Under the pieces are notes generated by a model. It saw nothing but the letters and a program-made list of their open reading frames with translations. It did no database searches and was not told the origin of the DNA. This document shows, in pieces, positions 44,092-53,718 of a stretch of DNA of 64,000 bases (positions within the stretch are counted from its first letter, which is position 1; each line of letters begins with the position of its first letter). Source of the DNA: Streptomyces sp. V3I8 (lineage in GTDB: Bacteria > Actinomycetota > Actinomycetes > Streptomycetales > Streptomycetaceae); assembly GCF_030817535.1 (NCBI RefSeq), contig NZ_JAUSZL010000002.1:2232001-2296000 (forward strand), written 5' to 3'. The position numbers and the translations under genes were made by a program.

Positions 44092-45291
44092 CTAAGTGAA
44101 GGCAGGTGTTACGGCAGTGAGCGAACCGTCCAAAAGGGTCGAATCGCCCATCTCGCTGAGCGCGAGGGCGAGTGCCCCGAGGACCTCCGCCCGACCGCCA
44201 AGTGCCCCTGGCAGAACGGATAGTTGACGCGCCGCGCTGGGGATCGCATAGCGGCCGACGGACTCCCTGATGGGTCCCAGTACGAGCTCTCCGGCCTCGG
44301 CGAGATCACCGCCGAGCACCACCCGACTCGGATTGAGCAGATTGCACAGATTCGCCACTCCACTACCGATATGTCGGCCGACGTCGGCGATCACCCGACG
44401 GCAGCCGGGGTCTCCGTCCCGCGCCAGCCGTACGACACCTTCCATGGTCAGATCCGTGCCGTGGCTGGACTGGAGGAGCGGCAGCACATAGCGCGCCGCC
44501 GCGAAGGTCTCCAGACAGCCGCGGTTGCCGCAGCGGCAGACCGGACCGGACTCGTCAAGAGTAATATGCCCGATTTCTCCCGCTGTGCCACCCGGGCCGC
44601 GGTAGATCTTGCTGTCGATCACGAGTCCGGCGCCGACACCGCTGGCCACCTTGATGTACGCGAGGTCCCTGACGCCCCTGCCGCTGCCCCAGACGAGTTC
44701 GCCGAGGGCCCCGAGGTTGGCGTCGTTGTCGACGTGCACGGGGACGCCCAGGCGCCCGTGGAGCTCCTCCGCGGGCCTGGTGCCGGTCCAGCCCGGCAGG
44801 ATCGCCGTGGAACCGAGCGTGCCGGACTCCACGTCGATGGGCCCGGGCACGCCGAGGCCCACCCCGGCGATCTTCGTACGGTCCACGCCGGTGGCCTCGA
44901 TCAGACGGCTGACCAGCTGTTCCGCCCGGTCGAAGCCCTGCGCGGCGGAGGCGTCCACGTCGAGCGGCTCGGACTCCTCGGCCAGCACCTGGTGCGCGAG
45001 GTTGCCCACCGCGACGCGCAGGTGCGTATGGCCGAAGTCCACGCCGATGACGATGCCGGCGTCGCCGCTGAGGCTGACGCTGCGGGCCCTGCGGCCGCCC
45101 GCCGAGGTGGGCGTGACGGTGACCGTCCCGCCGTCCTTGAGTTCCCGCACGATGTTGGAGACCGTGGCCGCGGACAGCCCCGTCGTCCTCGCGATCTCCG
45201 CCTGCGTGAGCGACCCGGCCAGGCGCACCGCGCGTACGACCCGTTCGAGATTGGCTCGGTGCAGCGACGACTGCGACCCCGGAGTCTCCAC
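44092..45291 (-). CDS. rok7B7: ROK-family transcriptional regulator, Rok7B7 type
   Basis: A 399-residue regulator. An N-terminal winged helix-turn-helix (LTQAEIARTTGLSAATVSN) is followed by a ROK sugar-kinase-like domain with VIGVDFGHTHLRVAVG and the zinc motif CRCGNRGCLE. The GTG at 45291 has CAGGAGG five bases before it, while the frame extends to an unlikely TTG at 45342. It lies between ngcEFG and xylFGH, the arrangement known for S. coelicolor Rok7B7 (SCO6008), which affects carbon catabolite control, xylose transport and antibiotic production. Those functions are established there and are inferred here. Confidence 0.9.
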   Translation of the reverse strand: METPGSQSSLHRANLERVVRAVRLAGSLTQAEIARTTGLSAATVSNIVRELKDGGTVTVTPTSAGGRRARSVSLSGDAGIVIGVDFGHTHLRVAVGNLAHQVLAEESEPLDVDASAAQGFDRAEQLVSRLIEATGVDRTKIAGVGLGVPGPIDVESGTLGSTAILPGWTGTRPAEELHGRLGVPVHVDNDANLGALGELVWGSGRGVRDLAYIKVASGVGAGLVIDSKIYRGPGGTAGEIGHITLDESGPVCRCGNRGCLETFAAARYVLPLLQSSHGTDLTMEGVVRLARDGDPGCRRVIADVGRHIGSGVANLCNLLNPSRVVLGGDLAEAGELVLGPIRESVGRYAIPSAARQLSVLPGALGGRAEVLGALALALSEMGDSTLLDGSLTAVTPAFT

Positions 45292-45431
45292 GACGACCTC
45301 CTGCGTACGGGGCCGCCTCGGTGAGGCCCCGTCTATGTCCAACTAGTGAACTCTAAGCTGAGCCGTTTGGGCTGCCTCCCGTCAAGAGGTTGAGCAAAGG
45401 GGGTGCGTCGGCACGCCCGCTCACGCCGGAA

Positions 45432-45457
45432 TGGCCCCGTAGGTCATTACGGGGCCA
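45432..45457 (-). terminator. hairpin terminator downstream of ngcEFG
   Basis: Arms TGGCCCCGTA and TACGGGGCCA, perfect ten-base stem, loop GGTCAT, 31 bases beyond the ngcG stop. Confidence 0.8.
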
Positions 45458-45487
45458 CCCTCGCAAACCGGACCTGCGGCCGGACCG

Positions 45488-46405
45488 TTACTTGAGCGCC
45501 CCCGCCGTCAGCCCCTGGACCACCTGGCGCTGGAAGACGATGTACGCGGCGAGCACCGGCAGCATCGCCATCACGAGACCGGCGAACAGCCCCGACCAGT
45601 CACCCTTGTAGCCCTGGCTGACGGCGAGCTGGACGAGGCCCTGGGTGAGCACCTTGTTGTCCGGCTCGGTGTTGAGCACCGTCGGCAGCAGGTACTGGTT
45701 CCACTGGCCCAGGAAGTTGAAGATGGTGATGCTGATCAGGCCGGGCTTGGCCATCGGCAGCATCACCTGGAAGAACGTCCTGGTGTGCGAGGCGCCGTCC
45801 ACGAAGGCCGCCTCGGCCACCGAGGTCGGCAGGGTGCGGAAGAAGGACGTCATGAAGAACACGGTGAACGGCAGCGAGTAGCCGATGTAGACCAGGATCA
45901 GCCCGGGCAGCGTGTTCAGCAGCGCGAGGTTCTGCATGACGTAGAACAGCGGGACCAGCGCCAGGATGACCGGGAAGCTCATCCCTCCGATGAAGAGGAA
46001 GTAGATGAAGCGGTTCCCGGGGAACTCGAAGCGCGCGAGGACGTACGCCGCCATGGAGCCCAGCAGCATGGTGCCCAGGAGCGAGAACCCCACCACGATG
46101 ATCGTGTTGAGGAAGTAGTCGCTCATGTTCGCCGAGGTCCAGGCGCGCGACCAGTTGTCGAAGTGCAGCTTGTCGGGCAGTGCCCACGGCGAACTGAAGA
46201 TGTCCTTGTCCGTCTTGAACGAGGTCATCACCGCCCACAGCAGCGGCAGCGTGACCATGAGCGCCCACAGGATCAGGAAGCCGTGCGAGAAGACGTTGAG
46301 GGTCCTGCCGGTGGCTTTCTCCCGCGGCGCGGGCACGGGTGCCGCCTTGGTGACGGGCGCCCTCTCCCCCGCGGTGTCGGCGGGAGGCGTGTCGGTCGTC
46401 TTCAC
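45488..46405 (-). CDS. ngcG: chito-oligosaccharide-type ABC transporter permease NgcG
   Basis: A 305-residue MalG-type permease with about 35 N-terminal cytosolic residues, six membrane segments, and the EAA loop SVAEAAFVDGASHTRTFFQV. The GTG at 46405 follows GGAGGCCACGA. It is the last gene of the operon. Orthology to SCO6007 is inferred from gene order next to the ROK gene. As in other Streptomyces sugar importers no ATPase gene is included. Confidence 0.87.
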   Translation of the reverse strand: MKTTDTPPADTAGERAPVTKAAPVPAPREKATGRTLNVFSHGFLILWALMVTLPLLWAVMTSFKTDKDIFSSPWALPDKLHFDNWSRAWTSANMSDYFLNTIIVVGFSLLGTMLLGSMAAYVLARFEFPGNRFIYFLFIGGMSFPVILALVPLFYVMQNLALLNTLPGLILVYIGYSLPFTVFFMTSFFRTLPTSVAEAAFVDGASHTRTFFQVMLPMAKPGLISITIFNFLGQWNQYLLPTVLNTEPDNKVLTQGLVQLAVSQGYKGDWSGLFAGLVMAMLPVLAAYIVFQRQVVQGLTAGALK

Positions 46406-46442
46406 TCGTGGCCTCCGCGCGGCTCGGTCAGCTCGTTCTGCA

Positions 46443-47366
46443 TCAGTACTCCAGCCGCTCGCGGCGGCCCAGCCTCATCACGACGGCCACGAACAGCAGC
46501 GTCACGACGAGCAGGGCGACACCGATCGTCGTCGCGTAGGCGGCCTGACCGTCCCGGAACGCCTTCTGGTAGACGTACAGCGGCAGGACGGTCGTCGAGT
46601 AGTCGGGACCGCCGGGGCCCACGGACATGATCTGCACGACCGCGAAGGACTCGGCGCCGAGCGCCAGGATGCCCATGTAGGCCCAGCCGGACTGCACGGT
46701 GTCCCAGAGCAGCGGCAGGGTGATCTTGAAGAAGGTCGTGAGGCGGTTCGCGCCGTCCAGCAGGGCCGCCTCGTAGTAGTCCTTGGGAATGGAGGCCATT
46801 CCCGCGGAGAAGAGCACCACGAAGAAGCCGACGGTGCACCACACGAGGACCGCGAAGACGCACCACAGGGCGAGGTCGGGGTCGCCGAGCCAGTCGGGCT
46901 GGACGCTGTCCAGACCGACCGCCTGCAAACCGGAATTGATCGCACCGCTGTTGGGGTTGTACGCGAACTGGAACAGCAGTGCGACGATCGCGATCGACAG
47001 CACCTGCGGGAAGAAGTAGACCACCTTGTAGAAGGAGGAACCGCGGACACCGGCGATCGCGGCATTCTTCCGGCGCCGCCCGCCGACATTGAGCATGAAG
47101 GCGAAGAACAGCGCCAGGGTGAGCGTCACCAGCGGCAGCAGCAGGACGAACTGCACGCTGTGCTGCAACGACTTCCAGAAAACGTCGTCGTCGAGCAGTC
47201 GCGTGTAGTTCTTGAAGCCCACCATCTTGAACTCGGGGCTCAGACCGCTCCAGTCCGTGAACGAATAGTAGATGGACTGGAAGAAGGGCCAGATCACGAA
47301 GAGGCTGTAAATGGCCAGAGGGGCCGTCAAGAACCCCACGATGAAACGGTATTTGCCGTGTTGCAT
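46443..47366 (-). CDS. ngcF: chito-oligosaccharide-type ABC transporter permease NgcF
   Basis: A 307-residue MalF-type permease. Six membrane segments begin at about residue 7; the EAA loop is DYYEAALLDGANRLTTFFKI. It starts MQHGKYRFIVGFL and lies 90 bases after ngcE and 37 before ngcG, all on the minus strand. It would form a heterodimeric pore with NgcG. The name follows synteny with SCO6006. Confidence 0.87.
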   Translation of the reverse strand: MQHGKYRFIVGFLTAPLAIYSLFVIWPFFQSIYYSFTDWSGLSPEFKMVGFKNYTRLLDDDVFWKSLQHSVQFVLLLPLVTLTLALFFAFMLNVGGRRRKNAAIAGVRGSSFYKVVYFFPQVLSIAIVALLFQFAYNPNSGAINSGLQAVGLDSVQPDWLGDPDLALWCVFAVLVWCTVGFFVVLFSAGMASIPKDYYEAALLDGANRLTTFFKITLPLLWDTVQSGWAYMGILALGAESFAVVQIMSVGPGGPDYSTTVLPLYVYQKAFRDGQAAYATTIGVALLVVTLLFVAVVMRLGRRERLEY

Positions 47367-47456
47367 TCCTACCGACCCGATCTTCCCCGCGGGGGCTGCC
47401 GTCGATGCCGCACAACGAGACCCGGGGCCCGGGCATCGCCCGGGCCCCGGCCGCGC

Positions 47457-48905
47457 TCACTGGTGCTTGTAGTGCTGGATGTTGTCGTCCTTGGCCGCTT
47501 CGTCGGCGTATCCCTGGATCTTCTTGATGGCCTCGACCGGCGTGAGCCGGCCCGCCATCATCTCGCCGAGGCCGCCGACGCCGATCCTCTCCTTCTGGAG
47601 CGCCACGTACCAGTCCTGCAGACGCGGGTTGACCACGTTGTCGCCGGCCTTGTCCAGAGCCGCGACGCCGGACTTCAGACCCGGCGTGAGCTCGATGCCG
47701 TCGGTGCCGCCGTTGAACGCGGACAGCGACTTGACGGACGAGGTGAAGTTCTTCGACGAGGCCTCGCTGAGCATGATGCGCAGCTGCTCCATACCGCCGT
47801 CGGTGTTCTTGGCCTTGGCGGGGACGATGAAGGGCTCACCGCCGGAGGCCCAGATGGTGCCGAAGGGCATCTTGTCCGAGCTGTCGATGCCGCTGGGCGC
47901 GGACACCGCGAGGCCGAAGTCCTTCGGCATGGTCTTCGCCGCCTCGTTCTCCACCCAGGAGCCGTTCGGGATGAAGAGCGCCTTGCCCTCGGTCCAGGCC
48001 GTCTGGGACTGGATGTGGTCCAGGCCCGGGGTGCCCTTGAGGACGTAGCCCTTCTTGTAGAGCTCGTAGTACGCCTCGAAACAGGTCTTGACCGCGGGGT
48101 GCTTCCAGGCGTTCGGCTCCAGGTTGTCGATGGCGTCGAGGACCTCACGGCCGCCGACCTTGGCGATCATCGGGTAGAGCGAGAAGGGGAGGTAGTACGG
48201 GTACTTGCCCGCGTACGTCCAGCCCGCGATGCCCTTCTTCTTCGCCTTCGCGCAGACCGCGAGCATGTCGTCCCAGGTCTCCGGGTACGTGGCGTCGAGG
48301 GAGTCCAGCGCCTTCTGGGAGTACCACACGCCGTAGATCGTGTACGCGTAGTACATGATCCAGACCGGGTCGCCGTCGAGCTGGCCCATCTCGACGATGC
48401 CGGGGCGCAGGGTGTCGCGGACCTTCTTGGCCGGGTCGTCGAAGGACGGGGCGTCGAGCAGCGGGGTGAGGTCCGCGAGCTGCTTCTTGCTGGCGAGGAC
48501 GCCCATGTCCATCTGCTCGGCGCCCGAGTTGTCGATCAGGTCCGGCGGGGTGCCCTGGTTGAAGCGCGGCTGCAGGACCGACTGGATCTTCTGGGTCGAG
48601 GAGAACTTGACCTTCGCCTTGGGGAAGTTCTTCTCGTAGACCGCCTTGGCGTCCTCGGCGTACTTCGTGCCGAAACCGCCGTCGAAGATGACGATCTCCA
48701 GCGGGGCGCTCTCGTTGACCGCGAGCGGATTCGCCTTGGTCTTCTTGCCCTTGTCGACCTTTTCGTCGCTGCCGCTGTCGCCGCTGGCACACGCGGACAG
48801 GAAACTCATCGTGGGTACGGAAATCAGACCGAGCGCGGCGGACCGCTTGATCAGGGCGCGGCGGCCGACACCCTCGCGGTCGTTGTGGGCGGAAGTGGAT
48901 CCCAT
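47457..48905 (-). CDS. ngcE: chito-oligosaccharide-type binding lipoprotein NgcE, Tat-exported
   Basis: A 482-residue solute-binding protein. It has a twin-arginine motif (Arg15-Arg16 in GRRALIKRS) followed by a lipobox FLSAC (Cys39), so it is a Tat-exported lipoprotein. The mature domain contains EIVIFDGGFGTKYAEDAKAV and ends HYKHQ. The ATG at 48905 is preferred over a TTG six bases upstream. NgcE of S. olivaceoviridis binds N-acetylglucosamine and chitobiose, and the S. coelicolor orthologue (SCO6005) binds chito-oligosaccharides; ligand here is inferred. A dre-like site lies upstream at 49185-49200. Confidence 0.88.
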   Translation of the reverse strand: MGSTSAHNDREGVGRRALIKRSAALGLISVPTMSFLSACASGDSGSDEKVDKGKKTKANPLAVNESAPLEIVIFDGGFGTKYAEDAKAVYEKNFPKAKVKFSSTQKIQSVLQPRFNQGTPPDLIDNSGAEQMDMGVLASKKQLADLTPLLDAPSFDDPAKKVRDTLRPGIVEMGQLDGDPVWIMYYAYTIYGVWYSQKALDSLDATYPETWDDMLAVCAKAKKKGIAGWTYAGKYPYYLPFSLYPMIAKVGGREVLDAIDNLEPNAWKHPAVKTCFEAYYELYKKGYVLKGTPGLDHIQSQTAWTEGKALFIPNGSWVENEAAKTMPKDFGLAVSAPSGIDSSDKMPFGTIWASGGEPFIVPAKAKNTDGGMEQLRIMLSEASSKNFTSSVKSLSAFNGGTDGIELTPGLKSGVAALDKAGDNVVNPRLQDWYVALQKERIGVGGLGEMMAGRLTPVEAIKKIQGYADEAAKDDNIQHYKHQ

Positions 48906-49184
48906 GCTCAAGTCCTCGCCTTCGTTTCAGGACTCAGGCGGTGAACCGGACCCTCCCCGGCACCGCGGTTGGTACTGCATTACACCGGGGACGGGCCCCG
49001 GCCCCTCCGGTAGGAAAAACACATCGGACGGGTTGCCCGGCGCAGTCGCGGAGGGACGTCAGTAGAGCTGGATCGTGCCTGGAATACCGGGAGGCGCAAA
49101 AATGCACGGCATGTCGCTGATCGCCGCGCCTCCTCGCCTCCGGCCTCTGTCCGTCCGCGACGTCGAACGACTGGGCGGACGCCG

Positions 49185-49200
49185 ACAGGTATAGTCCACT
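49185..49200. promoter_or_regulatory. DasR dre-like site
   Basis: ACAGGTATAGTCCACT matches 13 of 16 positions of the dre consensus ACTGGTCTAGACCACT. It is 280 bases upstream of ngcE, a chitin-sugar uptake gene of the kind DasR controls, and 303 bases upstream of the GH92 gene. Confidence 0.4.
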
Positions 49201-49459
49201 TCCCGCCAACGGAGCAAGATCGAATGCACAGTTGGCCGACACTCTTTCCCGAAGTGAGACCTCGCGGAAATATGAGCTGCCCGGAAGGGTTGTCCACAGG
49301 CGCTCATCAGGCAACGATCAGTGCCCGGACAGGAAGCCGGCGGACGGGCCCCGGCGGGGCCCGCTGTTCCGGCTGTCCGCGTCACCCCCGTACGCCACAT
49401 CCAACACCCTTGACATCCCCTGTCACTTGACGCCCTACTGGAGCTTGCGCAGTGAAGTT

Positions 49460-49471
49460 GACAACGTTGTC
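49460..49471. promoter_or_regulatory. palindrome GACAACGTTGTC, LacI-type operator candidate (copy 1)
   Basis: A perfect 12-bp palindrome with central CG, 32 bases upstream of the GH92 start. An identical copy occurs at 53719-53730. Confidence 0.5.
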
Positions 49472-49502
49472 CAGGCGCACGTGACAGGGAGGGTGCTGGC
49501 GC

Positions 49503-52500
49503 ATGCACCACAGATCTCGGCAAGGGTCTCCGCACAGATCCCGGCTCGGAACCCGGAGCGGGTGGGGTTCCACGGCGGTCCTCGGAGCGGCCGCCTTCGC
49601 ACTGGTGGTGGCCTCGCAGGGCGCCGCCGTGGCCCGTCCCGGCCAAGCGGCCGCCGCGGACCGGGAATTCGGTTCCTCCTTCGAGGCGGGTGAACCGGCA
49701 CCCGACTGGCTCAACACGGTCGACACCTCGCCCGGCGGCGCCAAGCGCGCCTCGGGGGTCGACGGCGGTTACAGCACCGGCATCCCGGGCAATGTGACGG
49801 ACCACGTCACGGACGTCCGCGCGAGCGCCGAGAACACCGGCGGCGGCGAGGTGAAGGAGAACCTCGCCGATGTCGAGCCCAGCACCAAGTGGCTGACCTT
49901 CGCGCCCACCGGCTGGGCGGAGTTCGAGCTGGACGCCCCCGTCAAGCTCCTCTCGTACGCGCTCACGTCGGCCAACGACCACGACGAGCGCGACCCCGTC
50001 GACTGGACCTTCCAGGGCTCCACGGACGGCAAGGACTGGAAGACCCTCGACACCCGGACCGGCGAGTCCTTCGCCGAGCGGTTCCAGACGAAGTCGTACA
50101 AACTCGGCGAACCGGCCGAGTACCAGCACTTCCGGCTCGACATCACCAAGAACAAGGGTGCTTCCGACGCCCTGCAGCTCGCCGACGTCCAGTTCTCGAC
50201 GGGCGACGAGGAGGACCCCACGCCCAAGGACATGCTCTCCCTCGTGGACCGCGGTCCGAGCGGCTCCCCGACGGCCAAGGCGGGCGCGGGCTTCACCGGC
50301 AAGAAGGCCCTGCGGTACGCGGGTACGCACAAGGCGGACGGCCGCGCCTACTCGTACAACAAGGTCTTCGACGTGAACGTGGCCGTCGGCCGCGACACCG
50401 AGCTGGCGTACCGGATCTTCCCGTCGATGGCGGACGGTGACCGGGACTACGACGCCACGAACGTGTCGGTCGACCTGGCCTTCACGGACGGCACCTACCT
50501 CAGCGACCTGCGCGCCCAGGACCAGCACGGGTTCGCGCTGACGCCGCAGGGCCAGGGCGCCTCGAAGGTGCTGTACGTCAACCAGTGGAACAACGTGACC
50601 TCGCGGATCGGCTCGGTCGCGGCCGGCCGGACCGTCGACCGCATCCTGGTCGCGTACGACTCCGCGAAGGGGCCGGCGAAGTTCCGCGGCTGGCTGGACG
50701 ACGTCAACCTGAGCGTGAAGAAGCCCGAGAAGCCCAAGGCACACCTCTCGGACTACGCGTCGACCACCCGCGGCACCAACTCCAGCGGCGGCTTCTCGCG
50801 CGGCAACAACTTCCCCGCGACGGCCGTCCCGCACGGTTTCAACTTCTGGACGCCGGTGACGAACGCCGGTTCCCTGAGCTGGCTGTACGACTACGCGCGC
50901 TCCAACAACGCCGACAACCTGCCCACCGTCCAGGCGTTCAGCGCGAGCCACGAGCCGAGCCCCTGGATGGGCGACCGGCAGACCTTCCAGGTGATGCCGT
51001 CGGCCGCGTCCGGCACCCCGGACACCGGGCGCACCGCCCGCGCGCTGCCCTTCAAGCACGAGAACGAGACGGCGCGCCCGTACTACTACGGGGTGACGTT
51101 CGAAAACGGGCTGAAGACGGAGATGGCGCCGACGGACCACGCGGCGTCCCTGCGGTTCACCTTCCCCGGTGACGACGCGAACGTGCTGTTCGACAACGTC
51201 ACGGACCAGGCGGGCCTCACCCTCGACAAGGAGAGCGGCACCTTCACCGGCTACTCGGACGTCAAGTCCGGCCTGTCGACGGGCGCCACCCGGCTCTTCG
51301 TGTACGGGACCTTCGACGCGCCCGTCACCGAGGGAAGCTCCTCGGGGGTCAAGGGCTACCTGAAGTTCCGGCCCGGCGCCGACCGCACGGTCACCCTGCG
51401 CATCGCCACGTCCCTGATCAGCATCGACCAGGCGAAGGACAACCTCCGCCAGGAGATCCCGGACGGCACGTCCTTCGACAAGGTGACGTCGCGCGCCCAG
51501 CAGGCCTGGGACAAGATCCTGGGCAAGGTCGAGGTCGAGGGCGCGACCCCGGACCAGCTGACCACGCTGTACTCCAGCCTCTACCGGCTGTACCTGTACC
51601 CGAACTCCGGCTTCGAGAAGGTCGGCGGGAAGTACCAGTACGCCTCGCCGTTCTCGCCGATGCCGAACCCGGACTCGCCGACGCACACCGGCGCGAAGAT
51701 CGTCGACGGCAAGGTGTACGTCAACAACGGCTTCTGGGACACCTACCGGACGACCTGGCCCGCCTACTCGCTGCTGACGCCCAGCCAGGCCGGTGAGATG
51801 GCCGACGGCTTCGTGCAGCAGTACAAGGACGGCGGCTGGACCTCGCGCTGGTCCTCGCCCGGCTACGCGGACCTGATGACCGGCACCTCCTCCGACGTGG
51901 CGTTCGCGGACGCGTACGTGAAGGGCGTCGACTTCGACGCGAAGTCGGCGTACGACGCGGCCGTGAAGAACGCGACCGTGGTGCCGCCCTCCTCCGGCGT
52001 GGGCCGCAAGGGCATGGCCACCTCGCCCTTCATCGGCTACACGAGCACCGACACCCACGAGGGCCTGTCGTGGGCGCTGGAGGGCTACCTCAACGACTAC
52101 GGCATCTCCAAGATGGGCGAGGAGCTCTACAGGAAGACCGGCAAGAAGAAGTACAAGGAGGAGTCCGCGTACTTCCTCAACCGCGCCCAGGAGTACGTCA
52201 ACCTCTTCGACTCGAAGGCCGGCTTCTTCCAGGGCAAGGACGCCAAGGGCGACTGGCGGGTGGACTCCGAGAAGTTCGACCCGCGCGTGTGGGGCTACGA
52301 CTACACGGAGACCAACGGCTGGGGCTACGCGTTCACCGCCCCGCAGGACTCGCGCGGCCTCGCCAACCTCTACGGCGGCCGCTCGGGACTCGCCGAGAAG
52401 CTGGACACGTACTTCGGCACCCCGGAGACCGCCGGGCCCGAGTTCGTCGGCTCGTACGGGGGCGTCATCCACGAGATGACCGAGGCCCGCGACGTACGCA

Positions 52501-53342
52501 TGGGCATGTACGGGCACTCCAACCAGGTGGCCCACCACGTGAACTACATGTACGACGCGGCCGGCCAGCCCTGGAAGACCCAGAAGAACGTGCGTGAGGT
52601 GCTCTCCCGCCTCTACGCGGGCAGCGAGATCGGCCAGGGCTACCACGGCGACGAGGACAACGGCGAGCAGTCGGCCTGGTTCCTCTTCTCCTCGCTCGGG
52701 TTCTATCCGCTGGTGATGGGCAGCGGCGAGTACGCCGTCGGCTCCCCGCTCTTCACCAAGGCGACCGTGCACCTGGAGAACGGCCGCAAGCTGGTCGTGA
52801 AGGCTCCGAAGAACAGCGCGAAGAACGTCTACGTGCAGGGCCTGAAGGTCAACGGCAAGAAGTGGACGTCGACCTCGCTCCCCCACTCGCTCCTCTCGCG
52901 CGGCGCGGTGATCGACTTCGACATGGGGTCGAAGCCGTCCTCGTGGGGCACCGGGAAGAACGCGGCGCCCGTGTCGATCACGCAGGACGACAAGGTGGCG
53001 ACGCCCCGGACCGACGCGATCAAGGGCGACGGCGCGCTGTTCGACAACACCTCGGCGACCGACGCCACGGTCGCGTCCGCGGACCTGCCGACCGCCGACC
53101 CGGTCAAGGCCGTCCAGTACACGCTGACGTCGGCCGACGCCGCCAAGGCCCCCGAGGGCTGGGTCCTGCAGGGCTCGTCCGACGGGACCACCTGGAAGGA
53201 CCTCGACAAGCGCGCCGGGGAGTCCTTCGCCTGGGACAGGCAGACCCGGGCCTTCTCGGTCGCGGCACCCGGCACGTACGCGAAGTACCGCCTGGTCCTC
53301 GACGGTGAGGCGACGCTGGCGGAGGTGGAACTGCTGCGCTGA
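49503..53342 (+). CDS. secreted GH92 alpha-mannosidase with flanking discoidin-like domains
   Basis: A 1279-residue exported enzyme. The signal peptide ends near residue 58 (after a long basic n-region rich in His/Arg/Ser). A discoidin (F5/8 type C) domain covers about 85-230, then the GH92 beta-sandwich (about 400-550) with PHGFNFWTPVTNAGS, and the (alpha/alpha)6 catalytic domain with NGFWDTYRTTWPAYSLL, TNGWGYAFTAPQD, YGHSNQVAHH and YHGDEDNGEQSAW (1047-1059). A second discoidin-like domain ends the protein. GH92 enzymes are calcium-dependent exo-alpha-mannosidases acting on N-glycans or yeast mannan. The ATG at 49503 follows GGGAGGGTGCTGGCGC. A strong terminator follows. Confidence 0.9.
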   Translation: MHHRSRQGSPHRSRLGTRSGWGSTAVLGAAAFALVVASQGAAVARPGQAAAADREFGSSFEAGEPAPDWLNTVDTSPGGAKRASGVDGGYSTGIPGNVTDHVTDVRASAENTGGGEVKENLADVEPSTKWLTFAPTGWAEFELDAPVKLLSYALTSANDHDERDPVDWTFQGSTDGKDWKTLDTRTGESFAERFQTKSYKLGEPAEYQHFRLDITKNKGASDALQLADVQFSTGDEEDPTPKDMLSLVDRGPSGSPTAKAGAGFTGKKALRYAGTHKADGRAYSYNKVFDVNVAVGRDTELAYRIFPSMADGDRDYDATNVSVDLAFTDGTYLSDLRAQDQHGFALTPQGQGASKVLYVNQWNNVTSRIGSVAAGRTVDRILVAYDSAKGPAKFRGWLDDVNLSVKKPEKPKAHLSDYASTTRGTNSSGGFSRGNNFPATAVPHGFNFWTPVTNAGSLSWLYDYARSNNADNLPTVQAFSASHEPSPWMGDRQTFQVMPSAASGTPDTGRTARALPFKHENETARPYYYGVTFENGLKTEMAPTDHAASLRFTFPGDDANVLFDNVTDQAGLTLDKESGTFTGYSDVKSGLSTGATRLFVYGTFDAPVTEGSSSGVKGYLKFRPGADRTVTLRIATSLISIDQAKDNLRQEIPDGTSFDKVTSRAQQAWDKILGKVEVEGATPDQLTTLYSSLYRLYLYPNSGFEKVGGKYQYASPFSPMPNPDSPTHTGAKIVDGKVYVNNGFWDTYRTTWPAYSLLTPSQAGEMADGFVQQYKDGGWTSRWSSPGYADLMTGTSSDVAFADAYVKGVDFDAKSAYDAAVKNATVVPPSSGVGRKGMATSPFIGYTSTDTHEGLSWALEGYLNDYGISKMGEELYRKTGKKKYKEESAYFLNRAQEYVNLFDSKAGFFQGKDAKGDWRVDSEKFDPRVWGYDYTETNGWGYAFTAPQDSRGLANLYGGRSGLAEKLDTYFGTPETAGPEFVGSYGGVIHEMTEARDVRMGMYGHSNQVAHHVNYMYDAAGQPWKTQKNVREVLSRLYAGSEIGQGYHGDEDNGEQSAWFLFSSLGFYPLVMGSGEYAVGSPLFTKATVHLENGRKLVVKAPKNSAKNVYVQGLKVNGKKWTSTSLPHSLLSRGAVIDFDMGSKPSSWGTGKNAAPVSITQDDKVATPRTDAIKGDGALFDNTSATDATVASADLPTADPVKAVQYTLTSADAAKAPEGWVLQGSSDGTTWKDLDKRAGESFAWDRQTRAFSVAAPGTYAKYRLVLDGEATLAEVELLR

Positions 53343-53385
53343 CGCCCGGCACGCGGCGGCACAGGAGAAGAACACGCACGGCACG

Positions 53386-53424
53386 CACGGCACCGGTTAC
53401 GGCAGGAAGGTAACCGGTGCCGTG
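53386..53424 (+). terminator. hairpin terminator after GH92
   Basis: Arms CACGGCACCGGTTAC and GTAACCGGTGCCGTG, perfect 15-base stem, nine-base loop, 43 bases after the stop. Confidence 0.85.
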
Positions 53425-53654
53425 TCGTCGGCGGGCTCGGCGTCGCGGCGGGCGGTCCCGGGAGTGTCCGCCACCCGCACGCCGTCCTCGCCCGGTCCGC
53501 CGGGACGGAGCGTGAAGCCGAAGGTGCCCGACGTGCCCGGCGCGGACCCGCCCAGCGACAGCGACATCACCAGCGCCAGGCAGACGTCCTCGATCAGGCG
53601 CGGCGCGGACGGTGGTGATTCGAACGGAACGGCGCCACGAACCTCATAAGTGGC
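53397..53654 (-). pseudogene. possible gene remnant with coding-type codon use
   Basis: An 85-codon open stretch ends at a TAA at 53397-53399. In its last 65 codons about 92 percent of third positions are G or C; upstream of that the bias drops sharply. It reads LIEDVCLALVMSLSLGG, then a Gly/Pro-rich part with GTFGFTLRPGGPG, ending PVTFLP. No start codon with a ribosome binding site exists, and the end overlaps the GH92 terminator. It could be the degraded 3' end of a lost gene or chance. No family is recognised. Confidence 0.3.
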
Positions 53655-53718
53655 TCAAGATTCCAACTGCGTTGGCTGCGTCCTCCGTTGGGGAGGTAGA
53701 GTCGGTTTCAGACCACCG

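Larger units (their letters stand above)
48906..49502. promoter_or_regulatory. 597-base divergent regulatory region between ngcE and GH92
   Basis: No gene is supported here; the open frames lack ribosome binding sites and conserved features. It holds a dre-like site overlapping a TATAGT box (49185-49200) and the GACAACGTTGTC palindrome (49460-49471). The stretch 49200-49290 is AT-richer than its neighbours. Confidence 0.6.

Noticed and set aside
48934..49314. Minus-strand open frame of 126 codons upstream of ngcE
   Set aside because: There is no family resemblance or ribosome binding site, and it covers the region expected to hold the promoters.
49059..53393. A 1444-codon open frame antisense to the GH92 gene
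   Set aside because: Long antisense frames are expected in 70+ percent GC genes. Its translation is low complexity in Val, Arg, Gly and Leu, and the GH92 frame on the other strand has clear domains.
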